Of a DNA stretch of 12,243 nucleotides, positions 1 to 6,142 are shown piece by piece (position 1 is the first letter of the stretch; each line of letters starts with the position of its first letter). The DNA is from Oscillospiraceae bacterium. GTDB lineage: Bacteria; Bacillota; Clostridia; Oscillospirales; Oscillospiraceae. The DNA is taken from the NCBI GenBank assembly GCA_016296045.1, contig JAEDKB010000036.1:1-12243 (forward strand). The letters are read 5' to 3'. A program made the position numbers and the translations under genes. The notes below the pieces were generated by a model. The model was given only the letters and a program-made list of their open reading frames with translations, searched no databases and was not told where the DNA came from.

Positions 1-42
1 TACGGGCATTTCCGGCGGATGAATCGACCAAAGCGGTTTTCC

Positions 43-83
43 ATTTCGAGTCAGGGCCGTTATAACCACTTCGATACCACTCC
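43..83 (-). pseudogene. 5' half of a tRNA-Ser(CGA)-like gene, 3' half not recognisable
   Basis: Read on the minus strand from 83, the sequence follows bacterial tRNA-Ser closely: a 7-nt acceptor strand GGAGTGG, TA at positions 8-9, a D-arm with TCG/CGG stem and AAGTGGTTATAA loop, then CCTGA and the anticodon loop CTCGAAA with anticodon CGA (plus strand 46-48). After the following T the match ends. The expected TCAGG strand, variable arm, TTCGAAT-type T-loop and a CCACTCC acceptor strand do not appear in the remaining 42 bases. It may be a truncated tRNA, a tRNA interrupted by an element or intron that continues past the window edge, or a tRNA-derived repeat. Identification is from recalled family sequence and cloverleaf logic, not a search. 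Confidence 0.5.
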
Positions 84-213
84 GTATATGCTCCACCGGC
101 AGCTTTTCGGTACTTCTTCCTTCGCAAAAAACTGACGGAAAGAACAGCAAAAATTGATTTTCAGTCTCCGAAACTGCTTTATCCATCATACACCGTCTGG
201 AAACTACCTAATT

Positions 214-242
214 ATTATAACAGCAGAAACGGCAAAACGCAA
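214..242 (-). promoter_or_regulatory. SigA-type promoter reading toward the left edge
   Basis: On the minus strand a perfect TATAAT lies at 214-219, 17 bp from TTGCGT at 237-242, which matches the -35 consensus at only three of six positions. It would transcribe the tRNA-Ser-like sequence and a weak open frame beginning with two ATG codons at 184-189. That frame has no convincing ribosome site, and its product is a typical shadow translation of tRNA sequence, so I do not call it a gene. No clear terminator for the acetyltransferase gene is visible between 190 and 294; a 7-bp stem around its stop (283-306) lacks a T tract. Confidence 0.5.
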
Positions 243-294
243 GTGCGAAAACGCGATGTACAAAATATAATTCCCATTAGCGCTGCCGCCGAAT

Positions 295-774
295 TTACAG
301 CGGCAGGCAGGCGACGATCTCATCTCCATCAAATTCACCGTTTTCTACAAAGCCAAACGAATGGTAAAGACGCGCAGCCACGGCATTCTCCGGTTCAAAC
401 GACAGATAACATAGCTTTGCTTTCCCGCAGGGAAACGTTTTGATGAAGTCCAGCGCAAGACGAAGCGCTTCTTTTGCATATCCCCTGCCCTGATAATTCT
501 TATCGATCATGAAACGCCAGATACAATAGTTCTCCTTGGCAACCTTTGGATTCTCATCCTCCGGAATCTCTCCGTATCCGATCATCAGGAAGCCAACCGG
601 TGTATCATCATCATAAATTCCGAAAGGAAGTGCAATTCCACCTGCGATGATCGTTGTATATGCCTCAATGATACTCTCCGTGTTGGTCGCGACAAATTGC
701 TTTTGAGCCTCATCCACCTCGAGCTTCAATATACTCCACACATTATGCTGATTTATTCTTCGAATTGAAACCAT
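295..774 (-). CDS. GNAT-family N-acetyltransferase, spermidine/spermine acetyltransferase-like (BltD/PaiA type)
   Basis: A 159-residue single-domain GNAT protein that would transfer an acetyl group from acetyl-CoA to an amine in the cytoplasm. The acetyl-CoA pyrophosphate loop is visible as QGRGYA at about residues 95-100, after a WRFMID beta-strand at 86-91. The C-terminal ARLYHSFGF segment at about 134-142 is the usual motif B. The N-terminal pattern (conserved E..Q..FVA.N followed by SI.EAY) and DEIVA near the end resemble the polyamine acetyltransferase BltD/PaiA group, so a polyamine is a plausible substrate, but substrate cannot be read from motifs. The start at 774 was chosen because homology begins there and AAAGAG lies about 9 nt upstream. 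A longer frame to 885 would run into the hydrolase gene. It begins 49 bp after the bile salt hydrolase gene on the same strand and is probably co-transcribed. Confidence 0.85.
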   Translation of the reverse strand: MVSIRRINQHNVWSILKLEVDEAQKQFVATNTESIIEAYTTIIAGGIALPFGIYDDDTPVGFLMIGYGEIPEDENPKVAKENYCIWRFMIDKNYQGRGYAKEALRLALDFIKTFPCGKAKLCYLSFEPENAVAARLYHSFGFVENGEFDGDEIVACLPL

Positions 775-823
775 ACCTTTTTTCTCTTTCAAAATGCAAT
801 TTTCCTGCTGCTCAAGAATCCGC

Positions 824-1792
824 TCAGTTTTGAAAACGGATTTGCTCTTCCTGAATGATCGGATAACGCACAAGCTGATCGCCATTCAAATTTTCGCGAT
901 GCATATCTACCGCCGAAATCTGGTGATTGTCATAGGTCGTGTAGTAATAAATGCCCTGATCCGCATTGCAGCAGGAGGTGTAGAGCGTGATCTCATACTT
1001 GCCCTCAGCCACTTCGCAGCAGCCGCGCTGCTGATCGACAGAACCGAGAATATGAAAAAACTGGCTGACACTCTCGGTTTCAGATGCACCGGACAGTGAG
1101 TTCATCTTCGTATAAGCCACACGAATAAAGCGAGACTGCGAGGAAAGATCCCCCGGCAGACCGATCGCACCCATGCCGCGGCTATAGGTATTCAGTGGAA
1201 TCCCCCAGCAGTTCTTCGGCTGTTTCGGTGAAAGGTTCATATAGTTGTTGAGCGCAAACATCTGCTGGTCAAACGGCGGATTGTTGGTGAGCACACCAAC
1301 CGGATTGTCATAGATCTTCAAGCCTTCGCGCACGGACTCCACCGTAATGGCCTCATTGCGGTCAGCAATGATCCAATGCAGTTGAGCAACCGGCAGTTTT
1401 TCGCTGTACGGCTCGTCAAGAATGTTTATCTTGGAAAGCAATTTACGCGCTTCACTGACAGACGCGCATTGGCTGAGAATCCAGGAAATCAATTCAAACT
1501 GCGCCACATTGTCGGAGCCGTCCGCATGCTGATTGTAACAGGCGTTGCCCACGAAGTTTAATCCCGCCATTGCCAGACCTTTTTCATTGAGCGCATCGTA
1601 AAAAAGCGGATCGTTTCCGGGTACAAACGCCATGCCGATGATGGCATAATGATTTTCTACGCTTCCGGCCGAGCGGAAGTGAAGCGGATACTCTCGCGGC
1701 ATAACAACAATTTCATCGCCGTAGGAGAATTCGTAATCCAGCGTCCGACCAAAGTAAAAATGATTGGTTTGATATGTCGCTGCTGTACACAT
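824..1792 (-). CDS. bsh: Bile salt hydrolase / choloylglycine hydrolase family amidase
   Basis: A 322-residue N-terminal-nucleophile hydrolase of the choloylglycine hydrolase family (bile salt hydrolase and penicillin V acylase). The protein starts Met-Cys, so removal of Met exposes Cys2 as catalytic nucleophile. Other family positions are present: GRTLD with Arg16 and Asp19, Asn79 in AGLNF, Asn170 in VLTN, and Arg221 in SRFIRVAY. Length matches known enzymes (about 320-330). Overall pattern is close to Clostridium perfringens bile salt hydrolase as I recall it, including LHWIIAD and GIYYYTTYDN. Members lack a signal peptide and act in the cytoplasm, splitting taurine or glycine from conjugated bile acids; penicillin V or N-acyl-homoserine lactone cleavage is the alternative. 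Ribosome site GGAGGAC lies 5 nt before the ATG, and a promoter sits at 1838-1866. Followed by the GNAT gene. Confidence 0.88.
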   Translation of the reverse strand: MCTAATYQTNHFYFGRTLDYEFSYGDEIVVMPREYPLHFRSAGSVENHYAIIGMAFVPGNDPLFYDALNEKGLAMAGLNFVGNACYNQHADGSDNVAQFELISWILSQCASVSEARKLLSKINILDEPYSEKLPVAQLHWIIADRNEAITVESVREGLKIYDNPVGVLTNNPPFDQQMFALNNYMNLSPKQPKNCWGIPLNTYSRGMGAIGLPGDLSSQSRFIRVAYTKMNSLSGASETESVSQFFHILGSVDQQRGCCEVAEGKYEITLYTSCCNADQGIYYYTTYDNHQISAVDMHRENLNGDQLVRYPIIQEEQIRFQN

Positions 1793-1837
1793 TGGAAGTC
1801 CTCCATTCCTAATAAAAGCCGTTTTCGTCTACGGGTT

Positions 1838-1866
1838 ATTATAGTCCAAGCAGGTATTTTTTACAA
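1838..1866 (-). promoter_or_regulatory. Promoter of the bile salt hydrolase gene
   Basis: On the minus strand, TTGTAA (1861-1866) and a perfect TATAAT (1838-1843) are separated by 17 bp. Transcription would start near 1830, giving a 5' leader of about 40 nt before the bsh ATG at 1792. The remaining divergent spacer (1867-2088) is AT-rich. It has no credible gene, only small inverted repeats. Confidence 0.65.
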
Positions 1867-2050
1867 TGTTTTTATTCCATTCAATAATTTATTTATTTGG
1901 TTTTGTCGGATAAATGTTCCAATATCTTTTTATTTGCTGCCCAATCTCCTGCTGCAATTTGAAAACTGCGCGATGAATTCCTCTGCCTGTTTTTGCAGGA
2001 ACACTGCTATTTCAGGAATTTTTGACCGGAAAAGGGAAAATCTTTGATTG

Positions 2051-2080
2051 CTTCGGGATGCAAAAGTGCATTTTTCGAAG
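2051..2080. promoter_or_regulatory. Nested inverted repeat just upstream of the scaffold-gene -35 box, candidate operator
   Basis: Outer arms CTTCG (2051-2055) and CGAAG (2076-2080) enclose inner arms ATGCA (2058-2062) and TGCAT (2067-2071). The element ends 8 bp before the TTGACA of the next promoter, where an activator or repressor could bind. No regulator is identifiable from the sequence and the arms are short, so this is tentative. Confidence 0.3.
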
Positions 2081-2088
2081 AATGTTCG

Positions 2089-2117
2089 TTGACATTCCGC
2101 AGGTCTTTTTGTATAAT
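2089..2117 (+). promoter_or_regulatory. Consensus SigA promoter of the scaffold/GGGtGRT operon
   Basis: TTGACA (2089-2094) and TATAAT (2112-2117) are both perfect and spaced by exactly 17 bp. Transcription would begin near 2124, leaving a leader of about 90 nt before the ATG at 2216. A perfect promoter suggests high expression unless the leader or a repressor limits it. Confidence 0.85.
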
Positions 2118-2124
2118 ATGCGTG

Positions 2125-2197
2125 GAATTCGTGAAAATCGACAAATAAACGAATTCAAACAAAATCGGTTAATTTTTTTGCGCTTCACGGAGCGCAA
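2125..2197 (+). promoter_or_regulatory. Two hairpins in the operon leader
   Basis: The first hairpin pairs GAATTCGT (2125-2132) with ACGAATTC (2149-2156), an 8-bp stem with a 16-nt loop starting about at the transcription start. The second pairs TTGCGCT (2178-2184) with AGCGCAA (2191-2197), a 7-bp stem with a 6-nt loop ending just before the ribosome site AAAGGA (2201-2206). The first could also be a DNA operator overlapping the start site. I do not recognise a known riboswitch class. Confidence 0.45.
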
Positions 2198-2215
2198 CGG
2201 AAAGGATATTTTGCA

Positions 2216-2908
2216 ATGATTTACACAACAGAAGTAGAGCATATGTGTCCGGTTGCAAAGGGCGCATACCATGGCCCGGCTCCCATTCCCGAAGAGGGCA
2301 AATGGGTACAGGCAAAGCAGATCAGCGACATTTCCGGTTTTACCCATGGTGTTGGCTGGTGTGCTCCTCAGCAGGGTGCTTGCAAGCTGACGCTGAATGT
2401 CAAAGACGGCATCATCGAAGAAGCCCTTGTTGAAACCCTCGGCTGCTCCGGCATGACGCATTCAGCAGCAATGGCTTCCGAAATTCTCATCGGTAAGACC
2501 CTTCTTGAAGCGCTCAATACCGATTTGGTCTGCGACGCGATCAACACCGCTATGCGTGAGCTGTTCCTTCAGATCGTCTACGGCCGTACGCAGAGTGCAT
2601 TCTCCGAAAACGGTCTTGCTGTCGGCGCTTCTCTGGAAGACCTCGGCAAGGGTCTGACCGGTCAGGTCGGCACCACCTTTGCCACCAAGGCTAAGGGTCC
2701 GCGTTATCTCCAGCTCACCGAAGGTTACATCACCAAAATGGCTCTCAATGAAAATGACGAAATCATCGGCTACGAATTCGTGAAATTCGGCCCCATGATG
2801 GAAAACATCAAGGCCGGCATGGATGCCAATGAAGCCGTCAAGAAGGCCACCGGTCACTACGGTCAGTGGGACAGCGCAGCCAAGTACATTGACCCGCGTC
2901 ACGAATAA
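2216..2908 (+). CDS. NifU/IscU-like iron-sulfur cluster assembly scaffold protein, GGGtGRT-associated
   Basis: A 230-residue protein with an IscU/NifU N-terminal-type scaffold fold, which holds nascent Fe-S clusters on cysteines. Cys49, Cys56, Cys77 and Cys106 fall in the scaffold region. The stretch LGCSGMTHSAAMASEILIGK (about 75-94) matches the family GC...S.....GK pattern around the second ligand. The classic first-ligand motif CGD is not present: the region reads WCAPQQGAC, so the Asp that normally follows the first Cys is missing. The protein is longer than IscU (about 130), with a lysine- and glycine-containing C-terminal extension from about residue 150. The ATG at 2216 has AAAGGA 9 nt upstream. 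It is followed after 13 bp by the GGGtGRT gene. The family is known; the exact client and whether it really builds clusters are not established from sequence. Confidence 0.82.
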   Translation: MIYTTEVEHMCPVAKGAYHGPAPIPEEGKWVQAKQISDISGFTHGVGWCAPQQGACKLTLNVKDGIIEEALVETLGCSGMTHSAAMASEILIGKTLLEALNTDLVCDAINTAMRELFLQIVYGRTQSAFSENGLAVGASLEDLGKGLTGQVGTTFATKAKGPRYLQLTEGYITKMALNENDEIIGYEFVKFGPMMENIKAGMDANEAVKKATGHYGQWDSAAKYIDPRHE

Positions 2909-2921
2909 GGAGGACGACATC

Positions 2922-3923
2922 ATGGCATTATTTGAAAGTTACGAAAGAAGAATTGACAAGATCAACGGCGTCCTCGCTCAGTATGGAATTTCCTCTGTTG
3001 AGGAATGCCGCGAGATCTGCAAAGCCAAAGGCTTTGATCCCTATGAGATCGTTAAGGGCATTCAGCCCATCTGCTTTGAAAATGCGTGCTGGGCATATAC
3101 TGTCGGCGCAGCAATCGCTCTGAAATCCGGTGTTACCTCCGCAGCCGAAGCTTCTAAGAAGATCGGCGAAGGTTTGCAGGCATTTTGTATTGACGGTTCC
3201 GTCGCTGATGACCGCAAGGTCGGTCTCGGTCACGGCAATCTGGGCGCAATGCTCCTGAGCGAAGAGTCCAAATGCTTTGCTTTCCTTGCAGGTCACGAGT
3301 CCTTCGCTGCTGCGGAAGGCGCAATCGGCATCGTCCGCAACGCAAACAAGGCTCGTAAGTCTCCCCTGCGCGTTATTCTGAACGGTCTCGGCAAGGATGC
3401 TGCTCAGATCATCTCCCGTATCAACGGCTTCACCTATGTGCAGACACAGTTTGACTATCATACCGGCGAGCTGAAGATCGTCCGTGAGATCCGTTACTCC
3501 GAGGGCGAGCGTGCAAATGTCCGCTGCTACGGCGCGGATGATGTCCGCGAGGGCGTTGCCATCATGCACAAGGAGGGCGTTGACGTTTCTATCACCGGCA
3601 ACTCCACCAACCCGACCCGTTTCCAGCACCCTGTTGCAGGTACCTATAAGAAAGAATGCATTGAACAGGGCAAGAAGTATTTCTCCGTTGCTTCCGGCGG
3701 CGGTACAGGACGTACCCTGCATCCGGATAACATGGCAGCAGGTCCCGCTTCTTACGGCATGACCGATACCATGGGCCGTATGCACTCCGATGCACAGTTT
3801 GCTGGTTCCTCCTCTGTTCCGGCACACGTGGAAATGATGGGCTTCCTGGGCATGGGCAACAATCCCATGGTCGGTGCCACTGTCGCTGTCGCGGTTGCAG
3901 TCGCTGAATCTCTCAAGAAGTAA
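2922..3923 (+). CDS. GGGtGRT family protein, function unknown
   Basis: A 333-residue cytoplasmic protein carrying the family signature GGGTGRT at residues 259-265, and ending in the alternating VAVAVAVAESLKK tail. The family is named only for this motif and has no settled activity. It is regularly encoded next to NifU-like scaffold genes, as here with a 13-bp gap and the ribosome site AAGGAGGA (2907-2914) overlapping the upstream stop. There are several cysteines (29, 33, 51, 56, 89, 118, 202, 246) and histidines (104, 125, 180, 216, 236, 267, 288, 302), enough to ligate metal, but no CxxC. Glycine-rich segments such as GLGHGNLGAM (101-110) are notable. There is no signal peptide or membrane segment. 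A role in Fe-S or redox metabolism is inference from context. The start at 2922 fits the ribosome site; the longer frame from 2823 lies inside the scaffold gene. Confidence 0.88.
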   Translation: MALFESYERRIDKINGVLAQYGISSVEECREICKAKGFDPYEIVKGIQPICFENACWAYTVGAAIALKSGVTSAAEASKKIGEGLQAFCIDGSVADDRKVGLGHGNLGAMLLSEESKCFAFLAGHESFAAAEGAIGIVRNANKARKSPLRVILNGLGKDAAQIISRINGFTYVQTQFDYHTGELKIVREIRYSEGERANVRCYGADDVREGVAIMHKEGVDVSITGNSTNPTRFQHPVAGTYKKECIEQGKKYFSVASGGGTGRTLHPDNMAAGPASYGMTDTMGRMHSDAQFAGSSSVPAHVEMMGFLGMGNNPMVGATVAVAVAVAESLKK

Positions 3924-3980
3924 TCGATACTCTCCCCCTTCCATGGGTAATGTAGCGGTCTGCCACCGGCAGACCGCTGT
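3863..3980 (+). repeat. Direct repeat copy 1: GGGtGRT 3' end plus terminator
   Basis: This 118-bp stretch recurs at 4013-4130, offset by exactly 150 bp, with nine differences by eye. Six fall in the coding part and are all third-position, synonymous changes; three fall between stop and terminator. The terminator stem is identical in both. Confidence 0.9.
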
Positions 3981-3986
3981 TATATT
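3954..3986 (+). terminator. Terminator-like hairpin after GGGtGRT, weak T tract
   Basis: AGCGGTCTGCC (3954-3964) pairs perfectly with GGCAGACCGCT (3968-3978) around a 3-nt ACC loop. The tail GTTATATT is broken by A residues, so termination may be incomplete compared with the identical stem downstream. Confidence 0.6.
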
Positions 3987-3993
3987 CCCATCC

Positions 3994-4010
3994 GCAATGC
4001 TGCGCATTGC
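3994..4010. repeat. Short palindrome between the two repeat copies
   Basis: GCAATGC and GCATTGC are perfect 7-bp arms around the loop TGC. It lies in the 32-bp spacer between the two terminator copies, just before the second copy begins, and has the same 3-nt-loop style as the palindromes at 9913-10019. Confidence 0.6.
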
Positions 4011-4012
4011 TC

Positions 4013-4130
4013 TCCCATGGTCGGCGCTACCGTCGCCGTCGCGGTTGCTGTTGCTGAATCTCTCAAGAAGTAATCGATACTCTTCCCCTTCCATGAGTAA
4101 TGCAGCGGTCTGCCACCGGCAGACCGCTGT
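4013..4130 (+). pseudogene. Remnant 3' end of a second GGGtGRT gene with its terminator
   Basis: From 4014 the frame reads PMVGATVAVAVAVAESLKK then TAA (stop 4071-4073), identical to residues 315-333 of the intact protein. The DNA differs at six third positions in this stretch. There is no start codon, ribosome site or other homology upstream: the preceding bases belong to a palindrome. The downstream 57 bp, including the terminator stem, also match. Purely synonymous divergence suggests descent from a second full-length gene kept under selection and later deleted down to its end, or import of a diverged allele by recombination. A simple recent tandem duplication would give identical copies. 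Confidence 0.8.
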
Positions 4131-4134
4131 TTTT
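4103..4134 (+). terminator. Rho-independent terminator, second copy
   Basis: CAGCGGTCTGCC (4103-4114) and GGCAGACCGCTG (4118-4129) form a perfect 12-bp stem with an ACC loop, followed by five T (4130-4134). This is the better terminator of the two copies and probably the effective end of the scaffold/GGGtGRT transcript. Confidence 0.8.
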
Positions 4135-4183
4135 CTACAGATCCACAATAATAGTGCGTTTTCCTTTTGCAGCGAGAAGCAGC

Positions 4184-4216
4184 AAAAGCCGTGCAGGAGC
4201 AACCTGCACGGCTTTT
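4184..4216. terminator. Bidirectional terminator between convergent genes
   Basis: AAAAGCCGTGCAGG (4184-4197) and CCTGCACGGCTTTT (4203-4216) are perfect 14-bp arms around a 5-nt loop, with T runs on both strands. It can end the minus-strand deacetylase transcript (stop at 4259) and back up the plus-strand terminators. No gene is seen between 4135 and 4258. Confidence 0.88.
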
Positions 4217-4258
4217 CCAATTTTTGTCTGTTTTTTCCCGGAAAAACTTTCTTTGGCT

Positions 4259-6142
4259 TTAAGGTTCTGTCGATTCTGTGGGATTCGTTGATTCTTCCGG
4301 CTCTGTCGATTCTACGGGTTCCGTTGATTCCTCAGGCTCTTCTGTATCATCGGGCTCTGTCGGTTCCTCTTCCGACGGGTTTTCAGGCTCTTCCGATTCA
4401 TAATCGGCTGTCTTGAGGAAATTCTGCACACGGATCAATACGGTTGCAACCTCAGCACGAGTAGCAAATTTCTGAGGCTCGAAGCAGTTTTTCTCATTGC
4501 CGTAAATGATTCCGGCAGCCACCATGTGCATAACATTTTTCGCTGCCCAGTCGGAAATTTGACCGTTATCGTTAAACTTCAGTTCCGCTTCCGACGCTTT
4601 CACATGCATCAAGCTAAAGAGACGATCCATCATGACGCACATTTCTTCGCGGTTGATCTTCGTATCAGGACGGAATGTGCCGTCCTCATAGCCGTTGACA
4701 ATTCCGTTGCGCACAGCCCACAACACTGCTGCTTCGTACCACGAATCGGCTTCCACGTCGGAAAAGGCGAGCTTCGCCGTGTCGTCTGTAAAATTCTTTC
4801 CCTCCAGCATACGGTAGAGTGTTGTAACAAACATCGCGCGCGTCATGCTGGTCTGCGGTTCATAAACGTACTTTGCCGTTCCGTTGAATAAGCCGGCACT
4901 GACCGCCTGATCCATGGAATCAAAGAACCACTCTGTATTCGGAACGTCAAGGAAGAGATTCCCTCTTGCCGAAACATAGAACGATTTTGTCTTTGACCCG
5001 ATGCCAAGTCCGTATACACGGAAGCTTAATTTACCGTCATAGCACGGGATCGGTTCAGAATAGATTTGGGATTCCGCATTCGGCGCAGTTCCGTCCGTAG
5101 TATAGCGGATATCCGTTCCGGGTGTCTGATTTTCAATAACAAAGCATCCGTCAACTACTTTGACTTCCGGTTCAATTTCCGGTTCCAAGGCAATTTCTTT
5201 GGTCAGTTCCTTGCTGCGGTCACCGTTCAGATTGTAAAACGAGAATGTACGCAGCGTTGCTCCCTCTGTGAGCTTAAATGAACCGGTATACAGCTTTCCG
5301 CTCTTTACCGGATCCATGCCGTTGGTCGAATAGTAGATCTTTGCGCCGACACCCGCGCTGAGCGTTACCTCCACACCGCCATAAAAAGGCTTTGTCGTGA
5401 CCTCCGGTACCTCAGCGGCACCGTAGTCGGTACCATTGGGCTTGCAGGTATAATACGCTTTGCCGTCCTGAAGGCCGACGTTGCGGCGACGGAACAGTTC
5501 ATTGACGGTAACAAACTCAAAGCCCTCTGCCTGCAATTTATCGATTGCAGCCAGCGCACCGGGAATCGTTGTTTCATGGATATCATGGCAGAGAATGATG
5601 TCGCCATCCTTGGCATTGCTGACGATATTATTGCAAACGGTTGTCGAATTGCGGTACTTCCAGTCCTCCGTGTCAACAGACCAGATAATCGCCGGTCTGC
5701 CGATTGTACTGAGAACGCTTTCGTTGACAGCGCCGTACGGCGGGCGGACAATAAAAGAGGACTGCATGCCGATACATTTCGTAAGAACCTCATCCGTACG
5801 ATTTAGCTCCGTTAGAATACCGCCGCTTCCCAGGCTTGTAAATGAGGCGTGTGTGTAAGAATGCTGCGCAACCTGATGTCCCTCATTAAAGATTCTTCGA
5901 ACCGTTTCCGGATAATATTCCGCATTCTGTCCAACGAGGAAGAAGGTTGCCTTCGCACCTCGTGCAGCCAGTCCGTCTAAAAGAGCGTTTGTATACTGAC
6001 AGGGACCATCGTCAAATGTCAGCGCTATCAGTTTGCCGCCCTTGCTCCGCTGCGTCGAAGTCGCTGATGTCGTAATAATCGTCGTCGGAAGAATCGTCAG
6101 CAGGCAGCTCAACAGCAGGAGCATCGCGATCCATCGTTTCAT
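4259..6142 (-). CDS. Secreted NodB-type polysaccharide deacetylase with three SLH repeats
   Basis: A 627-residue surface protein. Residues 1-26 are a signal peptide (KR, then a long Leu-rich core). The NodB carbohydrate esterase 4 domain (about 36-220) shows TFDDGP (42-47: catalytic and metal Asp), HSYTH (94-98: metal His), RPPYG (133-137), DTEDW (157-161) and ILCHDIH (183-189). It would remove N-acetyl groups from a cell-wall or other GlcNAc polymer. Two beta-sandwich repeats of the chitobiase C-terminal type follow (about 246-318 and 330-392; IYYSTNGMDP and IRYTTDGTAP). Three SLH repeats (about 397-446, 459-506, 522-571) would anchor the protein to secondary wall polymer. The tail is Glu/Pro/Ser/Thr-rich. 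The ATG at 6142 has AGGGGGA upstream, and its first 131 bp overlap the previous gene in another frame. It is the last gene of the minus-strand cluster. Confidence 0.92.
   Translation of the reverse strand: MKRWIAMLLLLSCLLTILPTTIITTSATSTQRSKGGKLIALTFDDGPCQYTNALLDGLAARGAKATFFLVGQNAEYYPETVRRIFNEGHQVAQHSYTHASFTSLGSGGILTELNRTDEVLTKCIGMQSSFIVRPPYGAVNESVLSTIGRPAIIWSVDTEDWKYRNSTTVCNNIVSNAKDGDIILCHDIHETTIPGALAAIDKLQAEGFEFVTVNELFRRRNVGLQDGKAYYTCKPNGTDYGAAEVPEVTTKPFYGGVEVTLSAGVGAKIYYSTNGMDPVKSGKLYTGSFKLTEGATLRTFSFYNLNGDRSKELTKEIALEPEIEPEVKVVDGCFVIENQTPGTDIRYTTDGTAPNAESQIYSEPIPCYDGKLSFRVYGLGIGSKTKSFYVSARGNLFLDVPNTEWFFDSMDQAVSAGLFNGTAKYVYEPQTSMTRAMFVTTLYRMLEGKNFTDDTAKLAFSDVEADSWYEAAVLWAVRNGIVNGYEDGTFRPDTKINREEMCVMMDRLFSLMHVKASEAELKFNDNGQISDWAAKNVMHMVAAGIIYGNEKNCFEPQKFATRAEVATVLIRVQNFLKTADYESEEPENPSEEEPTEPDDTEEPEESTEPVESTEPEESTNPTESTEP
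4263..4334 (-). repeat. Four 18-bp tandem repeats coding the acidic tail of the deacetylase
   Basis: Units at 4263-4280, 4281-4298, 4299-4316 and 4317-4334 each encode a hexapeptide of the type (E/V/T)EST(E/N)P; a degenerate fifth unit follows. Such in-frame minisatellites can change copy number by slippage and alter tail length. A rigid, acidic Pro/Thr/Ser spacer after the SLH repeats is the likely structural effect. Confidence 0.8.

Noticed and set aside
1..189. Minus-strand partial open frame starting at two ATG codons near 189
   Set aside because: Its second half translates the tRNA-Ser-like sequence (IEVVITALTRN is a typical tRNA shadow peptide) and there is no good ribosome site.
775..885. 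Longer N-terminus for the acetyltransferase, up to 885
   Set aside because: It would overlap the end of the bile salt hydrolase gene, adds residues outside the GNAT fold, and homology begins at the internal Met at 774.
2012..2461. Minus-strand open frame of 149 codons across the scaffold-gene promoter
   Set aside because: It crosses a consensus promoter and the start of a confident plus-strand gene, and shows no recognisable domain.
2928..4220. Long minus-strand open frame (430 codons) opposite the GGGtGRT gene
   Set aside because: It is antisense to a confident gene with a good ribosome site. Its His/Cys/Asp-rich product looks like a reverse-frame shadow, and it ends where the duplicated segment makes it repeat itself.
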